Assembly (NCBI RefSeq): GCF_000468755.1 | Contig: NZ_AWEZ01000060.1 | Location: forward strand, 1-64,000 | DNA: 64,000 nt | Direction: 5' to 3' | Source: Olsenella profusa F0195 | Lineage (GTDB): Bacteria > Actinomycetota > Coriobacteriia > Coriobacteriales > Atopobiaceae | Shown: piece after piece, positions 19,220 to 29,848 of the stretch | Numbering within the stretch: position 1 is the first letter of the stretch | Layout of the letters: each line of letters begins with the position of its first letter | The notes under the pieces: model-generated | What the model was told of the DNA's origin: nothing | The model's input: only the letters and a program-made list of their open reading frames with translations | Database searches by the model: none | Position numbers and translations under genes: made by a program

Positions 19220-19816
19220 ATGGCAGGAATTGAAGCGATTGTCGCGGCTATCGCCCAAGAGGCGGATGAGTCCGCTCTGCACATCGTGGCTGACGCCGAG
19301 GATGCCGCGCAAAAGACGCTCGATGCCGCCCATGCCTCTGCCAAGGGGGAGCTGGAGGCCGAGCGTGCCAGGCTTGCCGATGATGCCGAGCTGGCACGGC
19401 GAAGGACGAAGTCCAAGTGCGACATGATCGTGGGGCAGCGTCGCCTTGCCAACAAGCAGGCCCTCGTCCAGTCTGTTCTGGAGAGGGCCAAGGACGAGCT
19501 GCGCTCCCTGGAACCAGACGCCTACTTTCCCATGCTGTTGCAGTTGGTTGGGCGCTATGCGACGTCGGGGACCGGCACGCTGCTGCTCTCGGCCGCCGAT
19601 GAGGCGCGCATGCCACCCGACTTCGAGGAGCGCGCGAACGCCCTCGTGCGTGAGAGGGGCGGCTCCCTCAAGGTGGAGGGCGTGGACGAGGACCTTGGCG
19701 GCGGATTCATACTGCGCTACGGACTCGTCGACGTGAGCTGCACGCTGGACGCCCTCTTTGCCGAGCGTGCGGACGAGCTACGCGATCGTGTGGCGCAGCT
19801 GCTCTTTCAGGAGTGA
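19220..19816 (+). CDS. ntpE: V-type ATPase subunit E
   Basis: A 198-residue peripheral-stalk subunit. The N-terminal half is a charged helix (DAEDAAQKTLDAAHASAKGE) and the C-terminal half a globular domain ending LFAERADELRDRVAQLLF, standard for subunit E. The ATG at 19220 (MAGIEAIVAAIAQEA) follows AGGAGAAGAAGG; longer in-frame starts add text unlike the family. It lies 81 bp after ntpK and 5 bp before ntpC. Confidence 0.87.
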   Translation: MAGIEAIVAAIAQEADESALHIVADAEDAAQKTLDAAHASAKGELEAERARLADDAELARRRTKSKCDMIVGQRRLANKQALVQSVLERAKDELRSLEPDAYFPMLLQLVGRYATSGTGTLLLSAADEARMPPDFEERANALVRERGGSLKVEGVDEDLGGGFILRYGLVDVSCTLDALFAERADELRDRVAQLLFQE

Positions 19817-19820
19817 GGCC

Positions 19821-20792
19821 ATGAGGGACTCTGACTACATATTCGCGGTCGCCAGGATTCGCGTCCTGGAGAAGGGGCTGCTGTCTCCGGAGGACATCCG
19901 GCAGCTGGTGGCACTCAAGGACACGAGCGCGGTGCTCTCGTTCCTGAGGGGCCGCGGCTGGGGGGACGGCTCACAGGATGCCGATGGCGCCCACATGCTG
20001 AGGACCGAGGAGGCCAAGGTGGACGCCTCTATACAAGACCTCGGTCTCGACCAGCGCCTTCTGGAGGTCCTCGACCTGCCCGAGCGCTACCACAACCTCA
20101 AGGTTGCCATCAAGGAGCTCTCGTTTGGCACCGTCGTCCCGGAGGCCTACTATTCCCTCGACGGGTTTGGGAGGGGCGAGCTCACGCATGCGATCTCCGC
20201 GCAGGAGTTCTCGCTGCTGCCGGATGACATGGCGCGCGCTGCGCGCCGGGCCCTGGATGTCATGGCTGCGTCATCGGACGCCCAGTGGTGTGACGTCATC
20301 CTGGACAAGGCCTGCCTCCAGGCGATGGCTGCCGCCGCGGCCTCCTCGGGAAGCGATCTGCTCGTCTCATATGTGCGGATGTTTGTGCAGAACGCAGACC
20401 TCAAGATCGTCCTGAGGGGGGCACGCACCGGCAAGGGGCGGCGCTTCCTCGAGGAGGCGACCTGTCCCGTCGAGGGCATGGACACGAGCGCCCTCATCCG
20501 CCATGCCCTGGCAGGGGAGCAGGAGCTGTTGGACTATCTCGACGATTCCGATCTTGACGCCGCCGCATCGGCCATCAGGAAATCCTCGGCCTCGTTCGAG
20601 CAGTGGTGCGAGTCGCGCCTCCTGGACGTGCTGAAAGGGCAAGGCTCCAACATCATGTCGCCCGGTCCCATCCTCGCGTTCGTCCTGAGGAGACATGCGG
20701 AGATTCGCAACGTGCGCATCCTGTTGACGGCGAAGGCGAATGGCTTTGGGGATGACGCGGTTCTCGAGAGGATGTGCATAGCGAATGGATAG
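19821..20792 (+). CDS. ntpC: V-type ATPase subunit C (d subunit)
   Basis: A 323-residue soluble protein, the central-stalk socket that links the rotor shaft to the c ring. Recognised by position, length and family text (VARIRVLEKGLLSPEDIRQL, FVLRRHAEIRNVRILLTAKANG). The ATG at 19821 follows CAGGAGTGAGGCC. The end overlaps ntpG by 8 bp, indicating translational coupling. Confidence 0.88.
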   Translation: MRDSDYIFAVARIRVLEKGLLSPEDIRQLVALKDTSAVLSFLRGRGWGDGSQDADGAHMLRTEEAKVDASIQDLGLDQRLLEVLDLPERYHNLKVAIKELSFGTVVPEAYYSLDGFGRGELTHAISAQEFSLLPDDMARAARRALDVMAASSDAQWCDVILDKACLQAMAAAAASSGSDLLVSYVRMFVQNADLKIVLRGARTGKGRRFLEEATCPVEGMDTSALIRHALAGEQELLDYLDDSDLDAAASAIRKSSASFEQWCESRLLDVLKGQGSNIMSPGPILAFVLRRHAEIRNVRILLTAKANGFGDDAVLERMCIANG

Positions 20793-21108
20793 GATTGCCG
20801 TGCTGGGTGACTACGACAGCATCTATGGCTTCGGCGCCCTTGGGCTGGAGGTCATTCCCGTCTCTCCGGACGACCCTGACGCCTCATCGAAGCTCGAGGG
20901 CCTCGTGGAGGCTGGCTACGGCATCATCTATGTGACCGAGGAACTGGCACAGGTGCTGTCTTCGACGATCGCGGCCTATCGGGAGCGGCCGCTCCCGGCA
21001 ATCGTGTCCATTCCTGGCATCAAGAACAATACCGGCAGCGGCGTCGAGGCCGTTCGGCACAGCGTCGAGCAGTCGGTTGGCAGTGACATTCTGTTTGGCA
21101 GCAAGTAA
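20785..21108 (+). CDS. ntpG: V-type ATPase subunit G (F subunit)
   Basis: A 107-residue rotor-shaft subunit. It has the family start (MDRIAVLGDYDSIYGFGALG) and core (GYGIIYVTEELAQVL, LPAIVSIPG). It starts inside the end of ntpC and stops 18 bp before ntpA. Confidence 0.9.
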   Translation: MDRIAVLGDYDSIYGFGALGLEVIPVSPDDPDASSKLEGLVEAGYGIIYVTEELAQVLSSTIAAYRERPLPAIVSIPGIKNNTGSGVEAVRHSVEQSVGSDILFGSK

Positions 21109-21126
21109 GAGGAAGGCGGCCACCCT

Positions 21127-22899
21127 ATGAGTAGCACGGGTGTAATCAAGAAGGTTGCGGGCCCCCTCGTCGTCGCGTCGGGCATGCGCGACGCGAACAT
21201 GTTCGATGTCGTGCGCGTGAGCGAGGAGAAGCTCATCGGCGAGGTCATCGAGATGCACGGCGACGAGGCGTCCATCCAGGTGTATGAGGAGACGCAGGGG
21301 CTGGGTCCCGGCGAGCCCGTCGTCTCGACGGAGCGCCCACTCTCCGTCGAGCTCGGTCCCGGGCTCATCGGCTCCATCTACGACGGCATCCAGCGCCCCT
21401 TGGACAAGCTCATGGAGACCACCGGCAGCAACCTCCTGGGACGTGGCGTGAGCGTGCCGGCCATCGACGAGGAGAGGCTCTGGGAGTTCGTGCCCACCGC
21501 CAAGGTGGGCGATGAGGTTCAGGAGGGCGACGTCATCGGCACCGTCCAGGAGACCAAGGTGGTCTCTCATAAGATAATGGTCCCTACTGGAAGGCGGGGC
21601 ACGGTTACCGAGATCCAGGCTGGATCGTTCACCGTGCGTGACGTCGTTTGCACCCTTTCGCGCGATGGCGTGCAGGAGGGCCTGACGATGGCCCAACACT
21701 GGCCTGTGAGGCAGGGGAGGCCCTACGCCACGAAGCTCCCGCCGAACATGCCCCTCATTACCGGCCAGCGCGTCATTGACGCGTTCTTTCCCATCGCCAA
21801 GGGCGGCGTGGCCGCGGTTCCCGGCCCCTTCGGGTCGGGCAAGACGGTCATCCAGCACCAGCTGGCAAAGTGGGCCGAGGCGGACATCGTCGTCTACATC
21901 GGCTGCGGGGAGCGCGGCAACGAGATGACGGACGTCCTCAACGAGTTTCCCGAGCTCAAGGATCCCAAGACGGGCGAGTCGCTCATGGAGCGCACCGTGC
22001 TCATCGCCAACACCTCGGACATGCCCGTGGCGGCGCGCGAGGCGAGCGTCTACACGGGCGTCACCATCGCCGAGTACTTTCGTGACATGGGCTACTCCGT
22101 TGCCCTCATGGCCGACTCCACCTCGCGTTGGGCCGAGGCCCTGCGCGAGATGAGTGGCCGCCTCGAGGAGATGCCAGGCGAGGAAGGCTATCCCGCCTAC
22201 CTGGGCAGTCGCCTGGCACAGTTCTATGAGCGCGCCGGCCGTGTCATCTCGCTCGGTTCCGAGGGACGTGAGGGGCAGCTCTCTATCATCGGCGCCGTCT
22301 CGCCCCCGGGCGGTGACATCTCCGAACCCGTCTCCCAGGCCACCCTGCGCATCGTCAAGGTGTTCTGGTGCCTCGACAGCGAGCTTGCCTATCAGCGCCA
22401 CTTTCCGGCCATCAACTGGCTGAGCAGCTACAGCCTCTACCTTGACAACATCGGACCCTGGTTCTCGAAGAACATCGCGGAGGACTGGATGGACATCCGG
22501 CAGAGGCTCATGAGCCTGCTGCAGGACGAGTCCTCCCTCAACGAGATCGTCAAGATGGTGGGCATGGATGCCCTGTCACCCCAGGACCGCCTCAAGATGG
22601 AGGCCGCCCGCAGCACGCGCGAGGACTTCCTGCACCAGAACTCCTTTGACGAGGTCGACACCTACACCTCGCTTCCGAAGCAGTACTACATGATGAAGCT
22701 GGTCCTGGCATTCTACGAGGAGGGCGTTCGTGCCCTTGAGGGTGGCATGGACATCGAGCGGCTGGTGCACATGGATGTGCGCGAACGCATCGGGCGCTAC
22801 AAGTACACGCCCGAGAAGGATTGCGAGCCGGAGTTCGAGGCCGTCAGGGATGCCCTCTCCACGGAGATTCAGAGCATCGCCAACGAGCAGGAGGATTAG
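21127..22899 (+). CDS. ntpA: V-type ATPase catalytic subunit A
   Basis: A 590-residue catalytic subunit. Walker A is [13 protein letters not shown] (residue about 235), the catalytic region is [11 protein letters not shown], and [28 protein letters not shown] is characteristic of subunit A, as is the long insert domain before the P-loop. The ATG follows GAGGAAGGCGGCCACCCT. The enzyme may hydrolyse ATP to expel Na+ or run in reverse; sequence alone does not decide. Confidence 0.95.
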   Translation: MSSTGVIKKVAGPLVVASGMRDANMFDVVRVSEEKLIGEVIEMHGDEASIQVYEETQGLGPGEPVVSTERPLSVELGPGLIGSIYDGIQRPLDKLMETTGSNLLGRGVSVPAIDEERLWEFVPTAKVGDEVQEGDVIGTVQETKVVSHKIMVPTGRRGTVTEIQAGSFTVRDVVCTLSRDGVQEGLTMAQHWPVRQGRPYATKLPPNMPLITGQRVIDAFFPIAKGGVAAVPGPFGSGKTVIQHQLAKWAEADIVVYIGCGERGNEMTDVLNEFPELKDPKTGESLMERTVLIANTSDMPVAAREASVYTGVTIAEYFRDMGYSVALMADSTSRWAEALREMSGRLEEMPGEEGYPAYLGSRLAQFYERAGRVISLGSEGREGQLSIIGAVSPPGGDISEPVSQATLRIVKVFWCLDSELAYQRHFPAINWLSSYSLYLDNIGPWFSKNIAEDWMDIRQRLMSLLQDESSLNEIVKMVGMDALSPQDRLKMEAARSTREDFLHQNSFDEVDTYTSLPKQYYMMKLVLAFYEEGVRALEGGMDIERLVHMDVRERIGRYKYTPEKDCEPEFEAVRDALSTEIQSIANEQED

Positions 22900-22901
22900 C
22901 C

Positions 22902-24275
22902 ATGGCCACGGAGTATCGCACCATCCAAGAGGTTGCCGGCCCACTCGTCCTGGTGAGCGGCGTCGAGGGCGTCACCTACAACGAGCTGGGCGAGATCACG
23001 CTCGCCGACGGCCAGACGCGCCGTTGCAAGGTCCTTGAGGTCGATGGCACGAACGTTCTCGTGCAGCTCTTCGAGTCTTCTACGGGCATCAACCTCTCCG
23101 ACAGCAAGGTGCACTTCCTGGGCAGGGCAATGGAGTTGGGCGTCTCCGGCGACATGCTCGGACGCGTCTTCGATGGCGTGGGCGGGGTCATCGACGGGGG
23201 TCCGGAGATCCTTCCGGAGACACGCATGGATATCAATGGTCGACCCATGAACCCCTATGCGCGCTCGTATCCCTCCGAGTTCATCCAGACGGGCATCTCT
23301 GCCATCGATGGCTTGAACACGCTGGTCCGTGGCCAGAAGCTGCCGATCTTCTCGGCCTCGGGTCTGCCCCATGCGCAGCTTGCCGCACAGATCGCGCGAC
23401 AGGCCAAGGTACTTGGCACCGAAGAGGAATTCGCCGTCGTCTTTGCCGCCATGGGCATCACCTACGAGGAGGCACACTACTTCGAGGAGTCCTTCAAGGA
23501 GACGGGCGCCATCGATCGCACGGTCCTGTTCGTGAACCTTGCCAACGACCCCGCGGTCGAGCGCATCTCCACGCCGCGCATGGCCCTGACGGCCGCGGAG
23601 TACCTTGCGTTCGAGAAGGACATGCACGTCTTGGTCATCATGACCGACATCACGAACTATGCCGACGCCCTGCGTGAGATCTCCGCGGCGCGCAAGGAGG
23701 TTCCGGGAAGGCGTGGCTATCCCGGCTATATGTACACTGACCTTGCGCAGATGTATGAGCGGGCGGGACGTCAGCATGGCAAGAGGGGGTCAATCACGAT
23801 GATCCCCATCCTGTCCATGCCCGAGGATGACAAGACGCACCCGATTCCCGATCTGACGGGCTATATCACCGAGGGTCAGATCATCCTGAGCCGCGAGCTC
23901 TACCGCTCGGGCGTGACGCCGCCCATCGACGTCCTGCCCTCGCTCTCGCGCCTGAAGGACAAGGGCATCGGCGGGGGGAAGACCCGTGCCGATCATGCTG
24001 CGACCATGAACCAGCTCTTCGCCGCCTATGCGCGCGGCAAGGAGGCCAAGGAGCTCATGGTAATCCTGGGTGAGGCCGCCCTGACCGACATCGACCTCAT
24101 CTATGCCAAGTTCTCCGAGGAGTTCGAGGCGCGCTACGTCTCGCAGGGCAACGAGACGGATCGCGGCATCCAGGAGACCCTCGACCTCGGCTGGGATCTC
24201 CTGCGCATACTTCCTCGCTCCGAGCTCAAGCGCATTCCCGATGCCATGCTCGACGAGTACTACGAGAAGGACTAG
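22902..24275 (+). CDS. ntpB: V-type ATPase regulatory subunit B
   Basis: A 457-residue non-catalytic nucleotide-binding partner of subunit [20 protein letters not shown] replaces the Walker A, then [22 protein letters not shown] and the C-terminal [19 protein letters not shown], all typical of subunit B. The ATG at 22902 follows GGAGGATTAGCC, 2 bp after the ntpA stop. Confidence 0.95.
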   Translation: MATEYRTIQEVAGPLVLVSGVEGVTYNELGEITLADGQTRRCKVLEVDGTNVLVQLFESSTGINLSDSKVHFLGRAMELGVSGDMLGRVFDGVGGVIDGGPEILPETRMDINGRPMNPYARSYPSEFIQTGISAIDGLNTLVRGQKLPIFSASGLPHAQLAAQIARQAKVLGTEEEFAVVFAAMGITYEEAHYFEESFKETGAIDRTVLFVNLANDPAVERISTPRMALTAAEYLAFEKDMHVLVIMTDITNYADALREISAARKEVPGRRGYPGYMYTDLAQMYERAGRQHGKRGSITMIPILSMPEDDKTHPIPDLTGYITEGQIILSRELYRSGVTPPIDVLPSLSRLKDKGIGGGKTRADHAATMNQLFAAYARGKEAKELMVILGEAALTDIDLIYAKFSEEFEARYVSQGNETDRGIQETLDLGWDLLRILPRSELKRIPDAMLDEYYEKD

Positions 24276-24349
24276 AAGGACTAGGCCCTCGCGTACCGAC
24301 CACCGAGGGGCGGTACCGGGAGTCTCACGAGGCATGAAGGAGGTGGAGG

Positions 24350-25009
24350 ATGCCCGGAGCACAGGTCAACCAGACGCGCATGGAGCTCTCGCGCCAGAAG
24401 GGGCGACTGGCGACGGCCGTCAAGGGCCATCGTCTGCTCAAGGACAAGCGTGACGAGCTGATGCGCGAATTCCTCGATCTGGTGCGTGTGAACATGGAGC
24501 TGCGGCGGAGGGTGGAGGACAAGATCGCCGATGCCAACCGCAATCTCGCCTTGGCCAAGTGCACCATGTCGGAGGAGGTCCTCAAGGAGGCCTTGATGGC
24601 CCCTAGACAGGAGGTCTATCTCACGTCGAGCACACGCAACATCATGAGTGTGAACGTGCCGGTGTTCTCGGTGCAGACGAGGACCTCGGACGAGAATGAC
24701 ATCTACTCGTACGGTTATGCGTTCACCTCGAGCGACCTTGACGGCTCGGTGCGCATGCTCGCAGAGATCCTGCCCGACCTGCTCAAGCTCGCCGAGGTGG
24801 AGAAGTCGTGCCAGCTCATGGCTGCCGAGATCGAGAAGACGCGCCGTCGCGTGAACGCCTTGGAGCACGTCATCATCCCAGAGGCGCAAAAGAACATTCG
24901 CACGATCGGCATGCACCTCGATGAGAGCGAGCGCAGCACCCAGGTGCGCCTCATGAAGGTCAAGGACATGGTGATCAAGGATGCACGCGGCGACAAGCAC
25001 GTTGCCTGA
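24350..25009 (+). CDS. ntpD: V-type ATPase subunit D
   Basis: A 219-residue central-stalk subunit, a long antiparallel coiled coil (QTRMELSRQKGRLATAVKGH at the start, EIEKTRRRVNALEHVIIPEAQ near residue 165). The ribosome site AGGAGGTGGAGG is very strong. Last gene of the operon; a terminator follows at 25082. Confidence 0.92.
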   Translation: MPGAQVNQTRMELSRQKGRLATAVKGHRLLKDKRDELMREFLDLVRVNMELRRRVEDKIADANRNLALAKCTMSEEVLKEALMAPRQEVYLTSSTRNIMSVNVPVFSVQTRTSDENDIYSYGYAFTSSDLDGSVRMLAEILPDLLKLAEVEKSCQLMAAEIEKTRRRVNALEHVIIPEAQKNIRTIGMHLDESERSTQVRLMKVKDMVIKDARGDKHVA

Positions 25010-25081
25010 CGGGTCGGCTTCGTGACGGCGTGAGATGTGCAAGGCCTGCCACCGTGCCCGACTTCGTGCCCTGTCGTGTGG

Positions 25082-25102
25082 CCCCCGCTTTGGCGGGGGT
25101 TT
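25082..25102 (+). terminator. Rho-independent terminator of the V-ATPase operon
   Basis: CCCCCGC (25082-25088), loop TTTG, GCGGGGG (25093-25099), then TTT. 73 bp after ntpD. Confidence 0.8.
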
Positions 25103-25157
25103 GCGCGCCCACTCGGCTATGCGGCGCTACCGCTCGTCGACTCAAATGGAAATATGG

Positions 25158-25200
25158 TGGCAATCGATTAGAAATGTTTCTATACATTTTCTATTCTAAT
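25158..25200 (+). promoter_or_regulatory. grdX operon promoter with nested inverted repeats
   Basis: TGGCAA (25158-25163), 17-bp spacer and TATACA (25181-25186) form a promoter. Two nested inverted repeats surround the -10: ATTAGAA (25167-25173)/TTCTAAT (25194-25200), and AAATGT (25172-25177)/ACATTT (25184-25189). This suggests an operator over the -10 and start point. It lacks the CGCG-centred motif of the other grd promoters. Confidence 0.55.
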
Positions 25201-25243
25201 GACAGTGAAGATTTCTAATATCCAAGGAGCGCACTGCAGGCAG

Positions 25244-25621
25244 ATGGGATATGTCGTGGTCACGAACAATCCACTGGTCTTGTTGGAGCTTTCGGGAGAC
25301 CATACGGTTGACTTTGCTGAGCAGACCTACCTCGAGCTGCTTGAGCGGGTACGTAGCATGGTGCACGAGGGCTCAAGGATCCTGAGCCATCCCCAGGCGG
25401 GAGGCGTTCAGTCCGGAGAGACCCCGTATCGCTCCATCCTTGTCCAACCGGTGCATGGCCCGGTGGATGTGGACTCGCTCAAGCTGATCGAGTCGGCCAT
25501 AGCCGCGACGCGCAAGTTCCAGAACAAGACGCCACTCTACAAGGAGGGCGTGAGCAGGGATTTCCAGGTTGTTGACCTTGCGCTCATCAGAAGCGGAATC
25601 GAGTCGGCCGATGCCATGTAG
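25244..25621 (+). CDS. grdX: GrdX family protein
   Basis: The protein, about 125 residues, starts MGYVVVTNNPLVLLEL, as GrdX proteins do, with HPQAGGVQSGETPYRSILV in the middle. GrdX genes stand at the head of glycine reductase operons; their function has not been settled to my knowledge, though an accessory or regulatory role is assumed. The ATG at 25199 would extend the protein by 15 residues but lies at the end of the inverted repeat that covers the promoter, so I prefer 25244 although its ribosome site is weaker. It is followed by grdE. Confidence 0.8.
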   Translation: MGYVVVTNNPLVLLELSGDHTVDFAEQTYLELLERVRSMVHEGSRILSHPQAGGVQSGETPYRSILVQPVHGPVDVDSLKLIESAIAATRKFQNKTPLYKEGVSRDFQVVDLALIRSGIESADAM

Positions 25622-25726
25622 GAAGCGTGCGCCTGGCCATCCCACCCGCTCGCGCGGCCACGAGCCAACCGGCCCACCTTTTTTCGCATGTGCCCATAGG
25701 CTCCCATAAAGGAGGAGGTAGTCAGA

Positions 25727-27007
25727 GTGAAGTTAGAGTTGGGAAGGATACACGTCGAAGACGTGGTCTTCGCAGACAAGTCAAGGATTGACGCGGGTGT
25801 GCTGTACGTCTCGAAGGATGAGCTTACGCCTATCGTGCTTTCGGACGAGCACCTTGAGGCCGTCGAGTTCGACATAGCAAAGCCCGGCGAGTCCGTGCGC
25901 GTCACTCCCGTAAAGGACGTCATCGAGCCTCGCGTCAAGGTCGAAGGTTCCGGTGGTATCTTCCCTGGGGTCATCGCAAAGGTCGACACCGTGGGAAGTG
26001 GCAAGACCTACGCCCTCAAGGGCATGGCGGTCGTGACGGCAGGCCCCATCGTAGGATTCCAGGAGGGCGTCATCGACATGAGCGGCCCTGGTGCCGACTA
26101 CACACCGTTCTCCAAGACGTTCAACCTGGTCATGGTCTGCCAGCCGGTCAAGAACATCGAGCGGCACGAGTACGAGCAGGCAGTGCGCTTTGCCGGCCTC
26201 AGGGTGGCCACCTTCATCGGTGAGCTTGCGCGCGAGCTCACGCCCGACGAGACCGAGACCTACGAGACGCCCGACATCGTGGAGGGCATGAAGGCCTACC
26301 CGGATCTCCCACGCGTCGGCTACGTCCAGATGCTCCAGAGCCAGGGTCTCCTCCACGACACCTATGTCTATGGGGTGGACGCCAAGAAGGTCCTTCCCAC
26401 CATGCTGTATCCCACCGAGGTCATGGATGGTGCCATCGTCTCGGGCAACTGCGTGAGCGCGTGCGACAAGAACCCCACCTATGTCCACGAGAACAACGGC
26501 GTCGTGGAGGAGCTTTACAAGCAGCACGGCAAGACCATCAACTTCGTGTGCCAGATCGTCACGAACGAGAACGTCTACCTTGCCGACAAGGAGCGCTCGT
26601 CCAACCAGACCGCCAAACTGTGCCACATGCTGGGCCTGGATGGTGTGGTCATCTCGCAGGAGGGTTTCGGCAATCCCGACACCGACCTCATCATGAACTG
26701 CAAGAAGATCGAGGCCGAGGGCATCAAGACCGTCATCATCACCGACGAGTACGCAGGCCGCGACGGCAAGTCACAGTCCCTTGCCGACGCCGACCCGGCG
26801 GCTGACGCTGTGGTGACGGGCGGAAACGCCAACGAGGTGATCGTCCTGCCAAAGATGGACAAGGTCATCGGGACCCTCGCTTACATCAACAAGATCGCCG
26901 GCGCCTCGGAGAGCACGCTGCGCGAGGATGGGAGCCTTGAGGTCGAACTACAGGTCATCACCGGCGCAACCAACGAGACGGGCTTCGGCTACCTGAGCGC
27001 CCGATAG
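25727..27007 (+). CDS. grdE: Glycine reductase protein B, proprotein subunit GrdE
   Basis: The 426-residue proprotein carries the cleavage region SGNCVSACDKNPTY. Cys242 follows Asn241 and is the position that, in studied glycine reductases, is cleaved and turned into a pyruvoyl group, giving two chains of about 25 and 20 kDa. The carbonyl binds glycine as a Schiff base. It starts with GTG after AAAGGAGGAGG. grdB follows 9 bp later and the two products form the glycine-specific protein B. Paralogue: grdI at 10329, which lacks this cysteine. Confidence 0.92.
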   Translation: MKLELGRIHVEDVVFADKSRIDAGVLYVSKDELTPIVLSDEHLEAVEFDIAKPGESVRVTPVKDVIEPRVKVEGSGGIFPGVIAKVDTVGSGKTYALKGMAVVTAGPIVGFQEGVIDMSGPGADYTPFSKTFNLVMVCQPVKNIERHEYEQAVRFAGLRVATFIGELARELTPDETETYETPDIVEGMKAYPDLPRVGYVQMLQSQGLLHDTYVYGVDAKKVLPTMLYPTEVMDGAIVSGNCVSACDKNPTYVHENNGVVEELYKQHGKTINFVCQIVTNENVYLADKERSSNQTAKLCHMLGLDGVVISQEGFGNPDTDLIMNCKKIEAEGIKTVIITDEYAGRDGKSQSLADADPAADAVVTGGNANEVIVLPKMDKVIGTLAYINKIAGASESTLREDGSLEVELQVITGATNETGFGYLSAR

Positions 27008-27016
27008 GAGGTAGGC

Positions 27017-28330
27017 ATGGCAAAGTTGAGGATAGTTCACTACATCAACCAGTTCTTTGCCCAGATTGGCGGTGAGGAGAAGGCTGACTACCCCCTGGAA
27101 TACCGCGATGGCAAGTACGTGGGTCCGGGACTGGCGTTCATGCAGGCATGGGGTAACGAGGCCCAGATCGTCGGCACCATCGTATGTGGCGACAGCTACT
27201 TCGGCGAGAACATCGACAAGGCGACGTCCGAGGTCGTGGAGATCGTCAGAAAGGCCAAGCCCGACCTGTTTCTGGCTGGTCCCGGCTTCAATGCCGGACG
27301 CTACGGCGTAGCCTGCGCCACGGCCTGCGCCGCCGTCGAAGAGCGGCTGGGCATCCCCACGCTCACGGGCCTCTACGTGGAGAACCCTGGCGTCGACATG
27401 TTCCGCGACAAGATCTACATCGTCTCTACCAAGAATAGTGCCGCCGGCATGCGTGGCGCCGTCAAGGTCATGGCGCCGCTCGCGCTCAAGCTTGCCCGTC
27501 ACGAGAGGATCGGCGCCTCGGTGGAGGAGGGCTACATCCCCCGCGGGCAACGCGTCAACTTCTTCGAGAGGGAGCGTGGCGCAAGGCGCGCTGTCGACAT
27601 GCTCATCAAGAAGCTGGACGGGCGTCCGTTCGTCACGGAGTATCCCATGCCCTCCTTTGACAGGGTGAATCCTGTCTCTCCCGTCACGGACCTCTCGCAC
27701 ACAAAGGTGGCCCTCGTGACCTCGGGTGGCATCGTGCCCAAGGGCAACCCCGACCACATCGAGAGCTCAAACGCCTCCCACTTTGGTGAATACGACATCA
27801 CGGGTGTCATGGACCTCACGTCCGATGCCTACGAGACCGCCCACGGCGGATACGATCCGGTCTGCGCCAACGAGGACGCCGACCGCGTCTTGCCTGTCGA
27901 CGTCATGCGCGACCTCGAGCGCGAGGGGGTCATCGGCTCTCTTCACAACAAGTTCTACACTACGGTCGGTAACGGCACCGCCGTCGCATCCGCAAAGAAG
28001 TTTGGTGGGGAGATAGCCCAGAGGCTCAAGGAGGACGGTGTCCAGGCCGTCATACTCACCAGCACTTGAGGCACCTGCACTCGTTGCGGCGCAACGATGG
28101 TCAAGGAAATCGAGCGTGCGGGCTTCCCCGTGGCTCATATGTGCACGGTCACGCCAATCTCGATGACGGTTGGGGCAAATCGCATCGTTCCGACGATTGC
28201 GATTCCCCATCCTTTGGGCGACCCCTCCCTGGATGCCGACGACGAGAAGAAGCTCCGTCGCGAGCTCGTCGAGAAGGCCCTGGGGGCGCTTGGGACCCCC
28301 ATCGACAAGCAGACGATCTTCGAGGACTAA
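27017..28330 (+). CDS. grdB: Glycine reductase selenoprotein B, GrdB, UGA read as Sec351
   Basis: Translation through the TGA at 28067-28069 gives 437 residues with UGTCTRC (Sec351, Cys354, Cys357), the UxxCxxC motif of GrdB. The frame stays open to the TAA at 28328-28330 with family text (AHMCTVTPISMTVGANRIV, TIAIPHPLGDP). It forms the glycine-reducing protein B with GrdE; the Sec cleaves the C-N bond and hands the carboxymethyl group to the selenium of GrdA. The ribosome site is TAGGAGGTAGGC. It is paralogous to grdH (11688), from which it differs most outside the Sec region. Confidence 0.94.
28070..28100 (+). promoter_or_regulatory. Bacterial SECIS element of grdB
   Basis: Stem CGTTGC (28082-28087), loop GGC, stem GCAACG (28091-28096), placed as in grdH. 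From 10 bases either side of the UGA to the end of the stem the two genes differ at one base, which lies in the loop. Confidence 0.75.
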
Positions 28331-28339
28331 CAGGGCCTA

Positions 28340-28374
28340 CGGGCGGCGCATCGGACAGCCTGGTGCACCGCCCG
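28340..28374 (+). terminator. Hairpin after grdB
   Basis: CGGGCGG (28340-28346) pairs with CCGCCCG (28368-28374), about ten bases after the stop codon, without a T-tract. Terminator or processing site; it may separate grdXEB from the symporter gene. Confidence 0.45.
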
Positions 28375-28458
28375 CAAGCTCTGGGCTGACCCTGACGCGT
28401 GCCCCCAAAGCTCAGCCATGTCCTGGCATGGGAGGCACAGACCTAGGAAGGAACCCAC

Positions 28459-29823
28459 ATGGATGCACTTAACAGCACGGTGCTTCAGATTTCCGATGTG
28501 ATCTGGAACGGCCTTCTGCTCTGGCTACTTGTCGGAACGGGCGTCTTCTACTCCATCCGCACCAGGTTCGTCCAGGTGCGGCGCTTTGGGGCCTCCATGA
28601 AGAGGGCGTTTGGCGACCTCAACCTCCACGGCGAGAAGGCGGGAAGCGAGGGCATGAGCTCGTTCCAGGCGCTTGCGACGGCCATTGCCGCCCAGGTGGG
28701 GACTGGCAACATAGCGGGATGCGCCACGGCGCTCGTCTCCGGCGGCCCAGGCGCCATCTTCTGGATGTGGATTGCCGCGTTCTTTGGCATGGCGACGATC
28801 TTTGGTGAGGCGGTCCTCGCACAAAGGACCAAGACGCGCGATGCCAGCGGAAGCGTCATCGGCGGACCGGTCTATTACATAGAGAAGGCCTTCAAGGGCG
28901 GGTTCGGAAAGTTCCTTGCGACGTTCTTTGCGGTGGCCATCATCCTTGCTCTTGGCTTCATGGGCAACATGGTTCAGTCCAACTCCATCAGCGCGGCGTT
29001 CAACTCCGCGCTCGACGTCCCCACGTGGATCGTGGGCGTCATCGTGGCCGCCATCGCCGCGTTCATCTTCGTCGGCGGCATCGGCCGCATCGCGTCGTTC
29101 ACCGAGAAGGCAGTCCCCCTCATGGCGGGACTCTACATTCTGGGTTGCGTCGTGGTCCTGGCCCTCAACTGGCAGGCCCTGCCCGGTGCCTTTGGTTCCA
29201 TATTCGTCTGTGCCTTTGACCCCCAGGCCGCCGGCGGTGCCGTTGCGGGCATCACGGTTCGCCAGGCCATCCGCTACGGCGTCGCACGCGGCCTCTTCTC
29301 CAACGAGGCCGGCATGGGCTCCACCCCTCACTCGCACGCCATCGCAAAGGTTGACAGGCCACAAGACCAGGGCGAGGTCGCCATGGTCGGCGTGTTCATC
29401 GACACCTTCGTGGTCCTTACCCTCACGGCGCTTGTCATCCTGTCGTCCGGCGTACTCGACTCCATGATCGCAAGCGGCGTGACTGGCGTCGCCGTGGCGC
29501 AGGGCGCCTTCGACAACACCTTCGGGAGCTTTGGCAACATCTTCATTGCGGTGTGCCTCTTCTTCTTTGCCTTCTCGACGATCATCGGCTGGTACTTCTT
29601 CGGCGAGCAGAACATCAGGTGGCTGTTTGGTAACAAGATGGTCAAGATCTATGCCGCCATCGTCACCGTCCTCATCTTTGTGGGCTCGCTGCTCAAGGTT
29701 GAGCTGGTGTGGAACCTCGCGGACCTCTTCAATGGCCTCATGGTCTTCCCCAACCTCCTGGCCCTGCTTGCGCTTTCGGGAATCGTGACGAAGATCGCCC
29801 ACGACAGGGACGCAAAGCCGTAG
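28459..29823 (+). CDS. AGCS-family Na+:alanine/glycine symporter
   Basis: A 454-residue membrane protein with about ten helices. Family signatures: FQALATAIAAQVGTGNIAG, PGAIFWMWIAAFFGMAT, and RGLFSNEAGMGSTPHSHA near residue 280. Members import glycine or alanine with Na+. Standing directly after grdB it probably brings in glycine for reduction, as the BCCT carrier does for betaine. The ATG follows AGGAAGGAACCCAC. Confidence 0.92.
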   Translation: MDALNSTVLQISDVIWNGLLLWLLVGTGVFYSIRTRFVQVRRFGASMKRAFGDLNLHGEKAGSEGMSSFQALATAIAAQVGTGNIAGCATALVSGGPGAIFWMWIAAFFGMATIFGEAVLAQRTKTRDASGSVIGGPVYYIEKAFKGGFGKFLATFFAVAIILALGFMGNMVQSNSISAAFNSALDVPTWIVGVIVAAIAAFIFVGGIGRIASFTEKAVPLMAGLYILGCVVVLALNWQALPGAFGSIFVCAFDPQAAGGAVAGITVRQAIRYGVARGLFSNEAGMGSTPHSHAIAKVDRPQDQGEVAMVGVFIDTFVVLTLTALVILSSGVLDSMIASGVTGVAVAQGAFDNTFGSFGNIFIAVCLFFFAFSTIIGWYFFGEQNIRWLFGNKMVKIYAAIVTVLIFVGSLLKVELVWNLADLFNGLMVFPNLLALLALSGIVTKIAHDRDAKP

Positions 29824-29848
29824 TACCGTTCGCCGCCAATCATGTTTC

